Of a stretch of 64,000 bases of DNA, positions 49,010-56,589 are shown one piece after another. The stretch is taken from positions 1-64,000 of the forward strand of contig NZ_FOTR01000006.1 in assembly GCF_900114645.1 (NCBI RefSeq). Direction: 5' to 3'. A program made the position numbers and the translations under genes. The stretch is from Gracilibacillus orientalis. Lineage in GTDB: Bacteria > Bacillota > Bacilli > Bacillales > Amphibacillaceae. Below the pieces are notes generated by a model. That model had not been told where the DNA came from, ran no database searches, and saw only the letters and a list, made by a program, of their open reading frames with translations. Positions within the stretch are counted from its first letter, which is position 1. Each line of letters starts with the position of its first letter.

Positions 49010-49500
49010 GAAACAAAATATATGATTTTTGTTCAGTTGCATTCTACGAGATCCATAATTCCCATTCACTTGTTCGTGGAGGTTTTGTATTTGCTCTAGA
49101 ATTGTTCATTTCGTTGGTCTTCTGTTGTAGGGGATGTTTATAATAGGAAGTACATGCTACCTCTGCTATTTCACACACAATACAATAGAAAAACCTTTTC
49201 TGCATGAAGTTGTTGAATCGCTATATAATGGTGTTCTAAACGAACTCAGCTTACGACCGTCCCCTTTCGATCTCCTCTAACTTTTTTCAAAAAACTTTTT
49301 CCGCACGCACCGTTCATTTTCTTTATCTATGAGGTTTTCTTTAATACTTTCCATCCATATTTGACTACGGATTTCTTCCAATCTATGAGCGTTGTATGAT
49401 ATACATACTTTTGATAAATACCTCTTAAGCTAAAACTTTTATGTTTATATGCATCTAATACCATTTGTTTAAATTCAATAGTATAATTCTTTCTTGGCAT
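49010..49500 (-). pseudogene. Degenerate IS3-family element (orfA and part of orfB)
   Basis: The frame from 49,500 reads MPRKNYTIEFKQMVLDAYKH, the helix-turn-helix OrfA of IS3-type elements, and stops at 49,327. Beyond it LIDKENER continues the OrfA end, and frame-shifted pieces CEIAEVACTSYYKHP, ILEQIQNLHEQVNGNYGSRR and MQLNKNH correspond to the start of OrfB before its DDE core. A terminal sequence TGATATGCTCCCTTCTAAGT with AGACAG is seen at about 49,558-49,533. The rest of the element is lost, so it cannot transpose. Confidence 0.8.
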
Positions 49501-49607
49501 AAAAATAACTCCCCTCAAAGTAACAGAGTTTATTTTTTATCTGTCTACTTAGAAGGGAGCATATCATTTTTACTCATGTGGTAGTTTCTATTGTTAATAG
49601 TTTACAG

Positions 49608-50771
49608 TTATACATCTAGCGGAATCTTTATCTCAAGATTATTCAACATCTTAGGATATGGATAGAGCCAGGCTGCCACTCTTAATGGATTTTCTCCTTC
49701 TTTTGTAATCGGAAATTCAGCAAGGTAAGTATTTTCCAAACCAATTGGTTTTACATTACCTAACAGATTACGAACGATATATCCGGATGAAACATTTTTA
49801 TGAGAAGAATTTTCTAACCAAATGTTATTACCGGGATACACTTGGGAAATAGGATATTTTATTTGGTCCTCGTAGGTAACAAACGTCTTATCCTCTTTAT
49901 ATTCTACATCCGTAATTATTAGATTTCCAATTTCTCCTTGACTTAAGGATATAGGTAAATTATTAGGGTCTAACAACTTAGATGACTTTTTAAGAGATTT
50001 ATCCTGTTCTGTATCTAGATGAGAACTTAAAGTAACTTTTTTTGTTCCTTTTTTCGGTAATGCAAATTTGTAAAAGTATTCTGTTGTTACAGTATTATTC
50101 TTTTGATTAATCCTTGAAATCCCGGAATCGACACCAGTATAGGTTTCTAAAGAATCGCCATCGTCCATAATTAAATTAAATGCTAAGTTTTCTCTGGCTC
50201 TATTGGATAAATTTTGTTTCAACTTAAAATTCACTGAAACCTCTGCAGCGTTCCATTTTATATGATGAAGCTCGAGTTCTAAATCTCCGTCTTTTTTTAC
50301 TACATCATTAAATTTAATTACTTTATTGTTCACTTCCTTAACTGGCATTTTAAATTCCCAATTTCCTTTTGTGTTCATTACCTGATTGAAAACCATTTCT
50401 AAACTACCGTTATTAGGTATTTTAGTATTTGGATAGACCTTAAATATCATTGTAAACTTCTTATCAGATATTTTTTCATGCCATAATGAAGTAGAGAAAT
50501 TTATATTCTTACCGTTATATTTAATATGTGGTCTTCCTAAAAGTCTAAAAGGTTCAGCCGTGTTATTGTCACTTGATAGTGTTATAACACAGCTGTTTTT
50601 ATTTGTAACATAAAGGTGATTCAGGTATATAGTGACTTTAATGATTATAAATGCCTTTATATTCGCTAAGTTCTTTTTTTCTTGGTGAGAAGTAGCTATG
50701 TTGATGGCATGTAAAGAATTAGGATTATCAAAAGAAGATGCAAAAAAATGTATGGTGAAATGTACTATCAA
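49608..50771 (-). pseudogene. C-terminal part of a DUF4179/DUF5643-type anti-sigma-like protein
   Basis: The open frame codes 387 residues, but the first 45 or so (to KKNLANIKAFIIIK) are antisense to another gene remnant and look non-native. From about residue 46 (VTIYLNHLYVTNKNSCVITL) on, the beta-rich sequence resembles the extracellular DUF5643/DUF4179 region of anti-sigma-like membrane proteins. The expected N-terminal cytosolic domain and transmembrane helix are gone, and there is no ribosome binding site at the ATG. I read it as a truncated gene with its frame kept open. Confidence 0.6.
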
Positions 50772-50831
50772 TTTGATCTAAAAATGCCTGATGAAGCAGA
50801 GGAAAAAGGTTTTAAATGGTACAATGAATAA
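50697..50831 (+). pseudogene. Remnant of a small gene, frameshifted
   Basis: On the plus strand LMACKELGLSKEDAKK in one frame continues after a one-base shift as MYGEMYYQFDLKMPDEAEEK, then GFKWYNE and a stop codon. It reads as the last 45 residues of a small acidic protein of unknown family. Its beginning is missing. It lies antisense to the 5' part of the frame at 49,608-50,771. Confidence 0.55.
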
Positions 50832-50894
50832 AGACTATCAGAATGAATATAGTTCAAAAATAATGTCGAACAAGTCTACTAAACTTACATATAT

Positions 50895-50902
50895 GATATA
50901 AT
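50895..50902 (+). promoter_or_regulatory. Extended -10 promoter of the holin-like toxin gene
   Basis: TGATATAAT (50,894-50,902) is an extended -10 element; transcription would start near 50,909. No good -35 is seen at the matching distance. It gives a 5' leader of about 95 bases before the toxin ATG. Confidence 0.6.
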
Positions 50903-50934
50903 AGATGCAACAATAGATCGGTTTCACAGGAGGG

Positions 50935-51003
50935 ATTTAGGTAGCACCAGTTGTCCCTGCCGTTAGTCTCGTTGGGAGACTTCCCGGGAGGGAGGTGTTG
51001 CTC
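50935..51003 (+). other. Structured, GC-rich 5' leader of the toxin mRNA
   Basis: The leader is far richer in GC than its surroundings and contains the hairpin AGTCTC / GAGACT (50,963-50,980), followed by TCCCGGGAGGGAGGTG at the ribosome binding site. The CCC and GGG runs could pair and hide that site. An upstream AGGAGGGATT is a second, unused Shine-Dalgarno-like stretch. Confidence 0.55.
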
Positions 51004-51090
51004 ATGGATATAGAAAACGCATTAACGCTCATGCTATCGTTTGGCGTGCTGGTAGCGTTTATCATGTCCGAAAAAAACAACAAAAAATAA
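51004..51090 (+). CDS. Putative holin-like toxin (type I toxin-antitoxin candidate)
   Basis: A 28-residue peptide, MDIENALTLMLSFGVLVAFI followed by MSEKNNKK. One hydrophobic helix (about 6-21) and a basic tail match the Hol_Tox group related to TxpA/BsrG-type type I toxins, which act on the membrane. GGGAGGTG is seven bases before the ATG. The gene has its own promoter, structured leader and terminator, and a convergent antisense promoter downstream. It is too short for standard gene callers. Confidence 0.8.
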   Translation: MDIENALTLMLSFGVLVAFIMSEKNNKK

Positions 51091-51220
51091 CCCCTCATGT
51101 GCTTTGACGGGCGCTAAGGGATTATTTTCCTAAGTCTGCCTAGCCCCTCTTGATGGGGTTCGGTCTATTGTAACCGTAGACGTTGGAGCGTCTGCGGTTT
51201 TTATTATGATATGACTTTCT
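51082..51220 (-). ncRNA. Antisense antitoxin RNA candidate overlapping toxin mRNA 3' end
   Basis: On the minus strand TTGTTA (51,255-51,250), a 17-base spacer and TATAAT (51,232-51,227) make a strong promoter. Transcription would start near 51,220 and run into the toxin gene. It would end at the stem AATAATCCCT / AGGGGTTATT (51,126-51,117 with 51,095-51,086, one G-U pair) plus T-run. The roughly 140-base RNA would be complementary to the toxin mRNA from its last codons to its terminator, as in txpA/RatA and bsrG/SR4. Confidence 0.7.
51173..51205 (+). terminator. Terminator of the toxin mRNA
   Basis: Ten-pair stem ACCGTAGACG / CGTCTGCGGT (one G-T pair) with a TTGGAG loop and a TTTTTATT tail. 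The toxin transcript would be about 295 bases. On the other strand this hairpin lies near the 5' end of the antisense RNA. Confidence 0.85.
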
Positions 51221-51226
51221 ATTTAT

Positions 51227-51255
51227 ATTATACCCGATTGCATGATTTTTAACAA
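51227..51255 (-). promoter_or_regulatory. Promoter of the antisense RNA
   Basis: TTGTTA - 17 bases - TATAAT on the minus strand, the best sigma-A match in this part of the window, with no protein gene downstream of it. Confidence 0.8.
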
Positions 51256-51508
51256 CTGACTTATTACCTCTTTCTAATTAATTTGTATAATATCATGTGT
51301 GTTGATATACTGTGTCTCTTCACCAGTATTGATATGCATTTGCAGATTGTTTATATTCGTTATTTTTCCTTTTATATGGTGTAACCTCTTCGACTTATAA
51401 GGGGGAGTAATAGCGTAACTGCCGCCATCCGCAATAGAGAGTGAAAAAATGGAAAAAGATATATATTTTTAGAATTACTATCGTTATTTAACATCATGTT
51501 ACGTAAAA
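51256..51508. other. Intergenic region, no gene seen
   Basis: AT-rich sequence between the antisense promoter and the terminator of the HAD-Nudix gene. A plus-strand TTTGTATAAT is at 51,281-51,290, but no gene follows. Nothing else is evident. Confidence 0.4.
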
Positions 51509-51552
51509 CGGAAAATGACTCGAAGTTTTAACCTCAAGTCATTTTCCATTTC
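51509..51552. terminator. Terminator after the HAD-Nudix gene
   Basis: Stem GGAAAATGACT / AGTCATTTTCC with a loop of about 20 bases, flanked by A- and T-runs on both sides, so it can stop transcription in either direction. Confidence 0.8.
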
Positions 51553-51593
51553 TTTTTTAGTAAGACCCTTTTTTCAGAAGGTTTTATGTCTTT

Positions 51594-52835
51594 TTAACGG
51601 ATATAAGAAATTTGTTCTTTTTCTAATGCATCTTTAAGCCATCTTGGATGCATACGTAAGAGATTTTCCGGTAAATGATTAAGATCAAAGTAATTCACAT
51701 CTAATGTTTCTTCATTTTCCCTAATTAGAGTTCCTCCCACAACTTCACATTCGAAACAAGTTGTAATAAAGTGACTTACTTTCCCGTTTGGATATGAAAA
51801 TACTTGGGAAACAGGATCAGAATAAACTCCGATTAACCGATTAACTTTTACTATCAAACCAGTTTCTTCACTAATCTCTCTGATGATTGCCTCTTCTACA
51901 GTTTCTCCCGGTTCAACATGGCCCGAAGGAATAACCCATAAGCCGTTATCTGCACGCTTCATTAGGAGAACGCGCTGAGTCTTATCAAATATAATGCCTG
52001 CTACCCCTGCATTAATATGATCAGGCCATGAAAAGGAAGGGGAAATCCATTTTTTAATTCTAGTATTACTATCAAATAAACCCTTTAAATTCGGTATCGT
52101 AGCATCTGGATTACGAAAATCTCTAGCAGATGGAAATTTTTTTGTCTTTTGGTCCGATACTAAAACGGCTGGTATTCCTACCCGATGTGCTCCTAAAATA
52201 TCCGTATACGGATTATCACCTACCATTACTATTCTAGAGGACTGGGAAAAATCTTCAAGCGCTTTTTTAAACATATAAGGGGATGGTTTTCCTACAATGA
52301 TAGGTCTCTTCTCTGTTGATACTTGAATTGCTTCTACCATAGCTCCAACAGCAGGTAAAGGTCCTTCTGGAGTCGGAAACGTTCTATCAGCATTTGTCGC
52401 AACAAATTTGACTCCTTTATGAATTAATTTCACTGCTTTCTGGATGTCATGAAAAGACACATCATTGTTCCACCCGACAACAACGGCTTCAACGTCGTTC
52501 TGATTGTTGGTATTAATACCTACCTGTTGACATTCCCATTTTAAATTTTCATCACCTAAAACAACTGCAGTTCTGATCTTTTCTTTCTGTAAATATTGGG
52601 CAGTTGCCCAACCTGATGTAATCACTTCTTCGCTGTTTGCTTCTATTCCAAGACTATTTAACCGACTTGCCGTTTTTTTACGTGTTGTACATGGATCATT
52701 TGTTAAAAACCGAATATTTTTTTTATTTTGCCGAAGACGTTTGAGCGATTCTACTGCTTCTGGAAGTGGTTCAGGTCCTATATAAATCACTCCATCTAAA
52801 TCAAACAAAAATACATCAAAGTTATCAACTAGCAT
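51594..52835 (-). CDS. Fusion of HAD-IIA (NagD-type) phosphatase and Nudix hydrolase
   Basis: A 413-residue two-domain protein. Residues 1-255 are a HAD subfamily IIA phosphatase: motif I FLFDLDGVIYIG, motif II FLTNDPCTTR, GKPSPYMFKKAL and motif IV VMVGDNPYTDILGA. Residues about 272-405 are a Nudix domain with the complete box GHVEPGETVEEAIIREISEE, then TGLIV. Together they suggest hydrolysis of a nucleoside diphosphate compound followed by dephosphorylation, or repair of modified nucleotides. It is the only intact gene of a unit headed by a TPP riboswitch. A thiamine-related pyrimidine substrate is an inference. Confidence 0.9.
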   Translation of the reverse strand: MLVDNFDVFLFDLDGVIYIGPEPLPEAVESLKRLRQNKKNIRFLTNDPCTTRKKTASRLNSLGIEANSEEVITSGWATAQYLQKEKIRTAVVLGDENLKWECQQVGINTNNQNDVEAVVVGWNNDVSFHDIQKAVKLIHKGVKFVATNADRTFPTPEGPLPAVGAMVEAIQVSTEKRPIIVGKPSPYMFKKALEDFSQSSRIVMVGDNPYTDILGAHRVGIPAVLVSDQKTKKFPSARDFRNPDATIPNLKGLFDSNTRIKKWISPSFSWPDHINAGVAGIIFDKTQRVLLMKRADNGLWVIPSGHVEPGETVEEAIIREISEETGLIVKVNRLIGVYSDPVSQVFSYPNGKVSHFITTCFECEVVGGTLIRENEETLDVNYFDLNHLPENLLRMHPRWLKDALEKEQISYIR

Positions 52836-52918
52836 AATATTCTCTCCTTTGTATAGCTAATGAAACCTCATAACGACCAGTTCCAGCTAATATAAAACTA
52901 TAATACTACCAAAGGAAT

Positions 52919-53360
52919 TTACTCCTGTGTTGGTTTTATCGATCGATAAATAACAAAGGGCGGATAGTTCCATTCATTTTTCCATTGGTTAAATTCGTGT
53001 TTTTGTTCAATTATTTTTAATTCCTCATCAGGAATATCTCGTAAAGTTGGTTCTAGTTGTTCGATTTCCCGAAAACCTACTTCCTTAAGAAGTTCTTGAT
53101 ACATTGACATTGGCCAGTGGAAATCATGTAATATAAGATCCTCTTGATTCTGTATGTGTAACCATTCTTGTCGGGATTCTCCATAAGTATACTTTTTTCC
53201 TGGTATGCCATTTCTCATAGTAGAAAACTCGATACCTGTTGAGTCATGGTTCGTGTCTAAAATAACAAAAGGTGAATCAGGTTTTAGTACCCGATAAATC
53301 TCTTTCATAATTCGCTGAATCCTATCTTTACTGCCTGTGTTAATGAAATTATTCCAGTTT
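52919..53360 (-). pseudogene. SAM-dependent methyltransferase, C-terminal part
   Basis: The open frame from ATG 53,308 codes 129 residues (MKEIYRVLKPDSPFVILDTN through VIYRSIKPTQE), the second half of a class I methyltransferase after the SAM-binding motifs. In the same frame further upstream FKNWNNFINTGSKDRIQRIM continues the domain to about 53,360. There the sequence changes into the N-glycosidase fragment. A deletion has thus removed the SAM-binding half. The methyltransferase cannot be active as it stands. Confidence 0.75.
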
Positions 53361-53418
53361 TTGAATCAACCAAACTTTTAAAGGGACCGGCTAGAAACAT
53401 TTTTTTACTTTGACTCAT
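53305..53418 (-). pseudogene. N-terminal fragment of a MilB/BcmB-like nucleotide N-glycosidase
   Basis: The frame from ATG 53,418 reads MSQSKKMFLAGPFKSLVDSK then TGIIS and runs out of frame to a TGA at 53,305. The FLAGPFKSLVDSKTG start matches nucleoside 2-deoxyribosyltransferase-like CMP/hydroxymethyl-CMP hydrolases (MilB, BcmB). The rest of that enzyme is deleted, and the reading frame crosses into the methyltransferase gene near 53,355. Its TGA overlaps the ATG of the methyltransferase frame (ATGA). Confidence 0.65.
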
Positions 53419-53443
53419 TCCTTATCATTCCTAATAAAAAATT

Positions 53444-53474
53444 AAAAACCACTTCATTTTCGGAAGTGGTTTTT
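53444..53474 (-). terminator. Attenuator of the TPP riboswitch
   Basis: Perfect 12-pair stem AAAAACCACTTC / GAAGTGGTTTTT with a seven-base loop and T-rich tail, between the aptamer and the first start codon. Its position fits transcription termination when TPP is bound. Confidence 0.85.
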
Positions 53475-53510
53475 ATTAACGATAGCATTTTAATAAAATA
53501 AATTTATTTA

Positions 53511-53612
53511 TTAACGCTTCACACTTCCCTACGCTGGTATAAACCAGATCAGGTTCAAAGAGTTAAAGACTTTTAGTCATTTCTCAGCTTTTAACACAAA
53601 AGCACCCCTAGT
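53511..53612 (-). promoter_or_regulatory. TPP riboswitch (THI element)
   Basis: On the minus strand the conserved parts follow in order: TAGGGGTGCTTTTGTG, GCTGAGAAATGA, CTTTGAACCTGATCTGG and TTTATACCAGCGTAGGGAAG. These are the hallmarks of the thiamine pyrophosphate aptamer. It controls the genes to its left (53,418 to 51,594) through the attenuator at 53,444-53,474. Confidence 0.97.
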
Positions 53613-53831
53613 AATTTTTATTTTGTTGTAAAAGTATTTGGTAATGTTTAACACTTATGTAAATCGTAACACAAATATCTGGAATAGTCTATAAGTTCCG
53701 ATATCCTTTTTGAGAAAGGAGCTTCATGGGGATTTAATAGATTATTGTTTGATATAGTCAACTTAGATATACTGTATTTTATTAATAGTTCCGATACTCA
53801 CCATTATAGGAATTTTTTAGGAGGAGATGTC
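53613..53831. other. Intergenic region upstream of the TPP riboswitch
   Basis: About 220 AT-rich bases that should hold the riboswitch promoter (minus strand) and the start region of the Tn3 transposase remnant (AGGAGGAGA at 53,819-53,827). I cannot pick a convincing -35/-10 pair. Confidence 0.4.
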
Positions 53832-54269
53832 TTGAAAAGAAATTGGGAATTGGACGAGTTAATTGATTACTTCACCTAAATGCCTGATGAATTAAAACTA
53901 ATCCAAACGAAAAGAGGAGATACAAAACTAGGGTTTGCTGTATTGTTTAAATTTTTTCAATGTGAAGCAAGATTTCCATATCACAAAAATGAGATACCTA
54001 AATCATTAATTCACTATTTGGCAAAACAGTTATTTGGGAATTCGGATGTTTTTGAACAGTATAATTGGACTGGAAGAACTATCAGCTATCATCGAACAGA
54101 AATACGTAATTATTTTGGTTTTCGAGAAGTTGTGAACAAGCTTTGAGCAATCCTGATGGAATTATAAAAGAGGTATCCTGTTGTAAGCGAACAAACGTTA
54201 AAAGATTTAGTAAAAGAATTTAAACATACAGGACCAGCATACAGAGAAAAGGTACATTTCTACCCATAG
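53832..54269 (+). pseudogene. Tn3-family transposase remnant
   Basis: From a TTG at 53,832 behind GGAGGAG the frame reads MKRNWELDELIDYFT, then TAA, then MPDELKLIQTKRGDTKLGFA, VLFKFFQCEARFPYHKNEIP and GRTISYHRTEIRNYFGFRE: the N-terminal DUF4158 domain of Tn3-type TnpA. After a break and frameshift near 54,140, TLKDLVKEFKHTGPAYREK with VHFYP and a stop codon corresponds to a much later part of TnpA. A premature stop, a large internal deletion and loss of the catalytic domain make it inactive. Confidence 0.85.
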
Positions 54270-54343
54270 TTCCTTACAACGGAGCCTATCTCGCAAGGAT
54301 TGTAATGCACTGATTTCATACCGATCAAAATTTTGCTTATACT

Positions 54344-54376
54344 TAAAAAGCAGGAACCTGTCAAGTTCCTGCTTTT
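54344..54376 (-). terminator. Intrinsic terminator of the rRNA methyltransferase gene
   Basis: Stem AAAAGCAGGAAC / GTTCCTGCTTTT with a seven-base loop, touching the stop codon of the gene. Confidence 0.9.
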
Positions 54377-55860
54377 CACTTCAACACTATCTCCGCTACG
54401 TTTTCTACATGTACCGTCTGTGGAAACATATCCACAGGCTGAATCCCTTTTACCTTATATCCGTTCTTTACTAAATATCTCATATCCCGAACCTGCGTCA
54501 CCGGATTGCAGGATACATAAACTACACGCTCTGGCTTAAGCTTCACTACACTAGACAAGAACGCTTCATCACTTCCGCTTCTTGGTGGATCCATAATTAC
54601 TACATCTGCTTTCTCACCACGTGCTGCCATCTCCATCATGACTTCCCCGGAATCTCCTTGATAGAAACGGGCATTCTTCACACCGTTGCGCTTTGAATTG
54701 CGAATTGCGTCTCGGACAGCATCCTTATTCAACTCTACTCCAATGACTTTGCCAGCCTTTTGACTAGCAATCAGACCAATTGTACCGATCCCACAATACG
54801 CATCAATTACGGTTTCACTTCCAGTCAACTGGGCCATTTCAATGGCTTTTGCATATAACTTTTCCGTCTGGACTGGATTAATCTGATAGAAGGATTTCGC
54901 GGAAATATCAAACTTCATTCCACAAAGGGTGTCTGTTATAGTCCCTTTACCAAACAACACTTTCTCCTGACTACCTAGAATCATGCTCGTATTCCGGTTA
55001 TTCACGTTCATGAGGATGGTTGTAATCTCTGGGTGAGCCTTCCTGAGAGCTTTCACGAAATTATTCTTACCTTTAAAAATAGGTGAAGCTACAACTAGCA
55101 CCACCATGATCTCACCACTGACCTTTCCGACCTTCACCAATACGTGACGCAAGAAACCTCGTCCAGTATCTTCATTATATGGCTGCATTTTAAAGGACTT
55201 CATCATGTCCTTAATCGTTTGCCAGATCTCATCCGCTTTCGGATCGTGAATGAGACACCGATCCATCGAGATAAGCTGATGACTATTCTGAGCGTATAGC
55301 CCCCCAATAATCTGCCGTTCCTTATTCAGACCAAATGTTGTATGGCTCTTGTTCCGGTAATCATACGGATGATCCATGGTTAAAATGGGTTCTGGTTTAC
55401 CGAATGGTTTCATCAATTCGTCTATTGTTTCCTGCTTAAAACGCTTTTGTGCCTGCTCATTCATATGCTGCAGCTGACATCCCCCGCATTCATAGTAATA
55501 GGAGCATAATGGCTTGATCCGGTCTTTAGACGAGGTGATTACCCGCTTCAATTCCGTATTAACATATCGACCACTAGTGGTCAAAGTAATTTCAGCCGTT
55601 TCACCTGGCAATAGATGCTCTACCTCTAGCTGCTTTCCTTTCCACTGAACGATGCCTTTCCCCTTATTGGTCAGGCCTGTGCAGGTCACCTCTGCGGTTA
55701 CAGAGTTCTTATTATCTCGACGCTTATTTGTTGTCGAAGGCTTACCTTGGAATTTGTCGCCCTTTTGATTAGTCAGTGCGGAGCGCTTTTTCCTGTATGT
55801 TTTTTTCGATTGATTGCGTATTTTTCCCGGTTTATATCCGTTCTTTTTGCTTTTATTCAT
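54376..55860 (-). CDS. rlmD: 23S rRNA (uracil-5-)-methyltransferase, RlmD/RlmCD family
   Basis: A 494-residue TrmA/RumA-family enzyme forming m5U in 23S rRNA. A basic N-terminal extension (about 1-52) precedes a TRAM domain (about 53-110), an iron-sulfur cysteine set (CSYYYECGGCQLQH), and the SAM-dependent catalytic domain with DAYCGIGTIGL, DPPRSG and the nucleophile in YVSCNP. B. subtilis RlmCD (YefA) modifies two positions. I chose the ATG at 55,860 over a GTG two codons upstream because AGGAAG spacing fits. Confidence 0.93.
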   Translation of the reverse strand: MNKSKKNGYKPGKIRNQSKKTYRKKRSALTNQKGDKFQGKPSTTNKRRDNKNSVTAEVTCTGLTNKGKGIVQWKGKQLEVEHLLPGETAEITLTTSGRYVNTELKRVITSSKDRIKPLCSYYYECGGCQLQHMNEQAQKRFKQETIDELMKPFGKPEPILTMDHPYDYRNKSHTTFGLNKERQIIGGLYAQNSHQLISMDRCLIHDPKADEIWQTIKDMMKSFKMQPYNEDTGRGFLRHVLVKVGKVSGEIMVVLVVASPIFKGKNNFVKALRKAHPEITTILMNVNNRNTSMILGSQEKVLFGKGTITDTLCGMKFDISAKSFYQINPVQTEKLYAKAIEMAQLTGSETVIDAYCGIGTIGLIASQKAGKVIGVELNKDAVRDAIRNSKRNGVKNARFYQGDSGEVMMEMAARGEKADVVIMDPPRSGSDEAFLSSVVKLKPERVVYVSCNPVTQVRDMRYLVKNGYKVKGIQPVDMFPQTVHVENVAEIVLK

Positions 55861-55931
55861 AGGCACTTCCTATCTATTTTTCTTTGGTTTCCCATTATAT
55901 ACTATTCACAAACAGTAGTAAAACTAACTAA

Positions 55932-56013
55932 TTAAGAAAAGCGTAGAGGCCCGTTTAAAAACATAGCGATTGGAGCGAATCAACTGAGATAAAGGAATCA
56001 CGGTGAACTTGCG
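55932..56013 (+). repeat. Dispersed repeat, family 2, distant copy
   Basis: ATTAAGAAAAGCGTAGAGGC, CCGTTTAAAAACATAGCGAT, TGGAGCGAATCAACTGAGAT and AAAGGAATCACGGTGAACTT match the copies near rpmB and spoVM, 36 kb away. The 3' third of the full repeat is absent. Confidence 0.8.
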
Positions 56014-56026
56014 AGATACACCCACG

Positions 56027-56071
56027 AAAAAAGCATACCAATCACACTATGCAATTTGGTATACTTTTCCC
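56027..56071 (-). terminator. Terminator of the DUF3892 gene
   Basis: Stem AAAAGCATACCAA / TTGGTATACTTTT (one mismatch) with a 13-base loop, 23 bases past the stop codon. Confidence 0.8.
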
Positions 56072-56093
56072 TTATGTTTCTTTATCAATGCCA

Positions 56094-56408
56094 TTAAAAA
56101 GTATCTAATTGATCTAGATTATTTTCTTTAATACCGTCAGGTTCACTACGGATAATATCTCGACCATACTTATGAAATACATCGACATGCTCAAGTTTTC
56201 CTGCTTTTGCTTCATCAATTGCGGTGACGTAGTCTAACTCTCTGCCGCTATTCGTTTTAAATGCAATAATATCGCCGTCATCATTTTTTCGAACAGCAAC
56301 AATTTGTTCTTTTCCAAGCTCTCCTACTGCTGGCATTTCCTGCTCAGCTTGTTCCTCACTCTGCTGTTTATAATCTTTAAATATCTTCTCAAATTCTTGA
56401 TTGTCCAT
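56094..56408 (-). CDS. DUF3892 domain-containing protein
   Basis: A 104-residue acidic protein. After a charged N-terminal helix (1-30), residues 33-95 form a DUF3892 domain: EQIVAVRKNDDGDIIAFKTN, SGRELDYVTAIDEAKAG and DIIRSEPDGIKENNLDQL. Function unknown. AGGAGGTG lies six bases before the ATG. Confidence 0.82.
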   Translation of the reverse strand: MDNQEFEKIFKDYKQQSEEQAEQEMPAVGELGKEQIVAVRKNDDGDIIAFKTNSGRELDYVTAIDEAKAGKLEHVDVFHKYGRDIIRSEPDGIKENNLDQLDTF

Positions 56409-56589
56409 ATTCTACACCTCCTGAACATACATTTAGTTTATAACGAAGGAAAAAATTTTATGTGTAATCTCTCCCCAACTTATGAGAGCACATAATCGAT
56501 TTGATTTATCACAAAATAATGGTACATGTTGACGTATATAGTATTCCGCATTATTCTGAATAAAGATGTACGAAAAAGGAGCATTAAAA

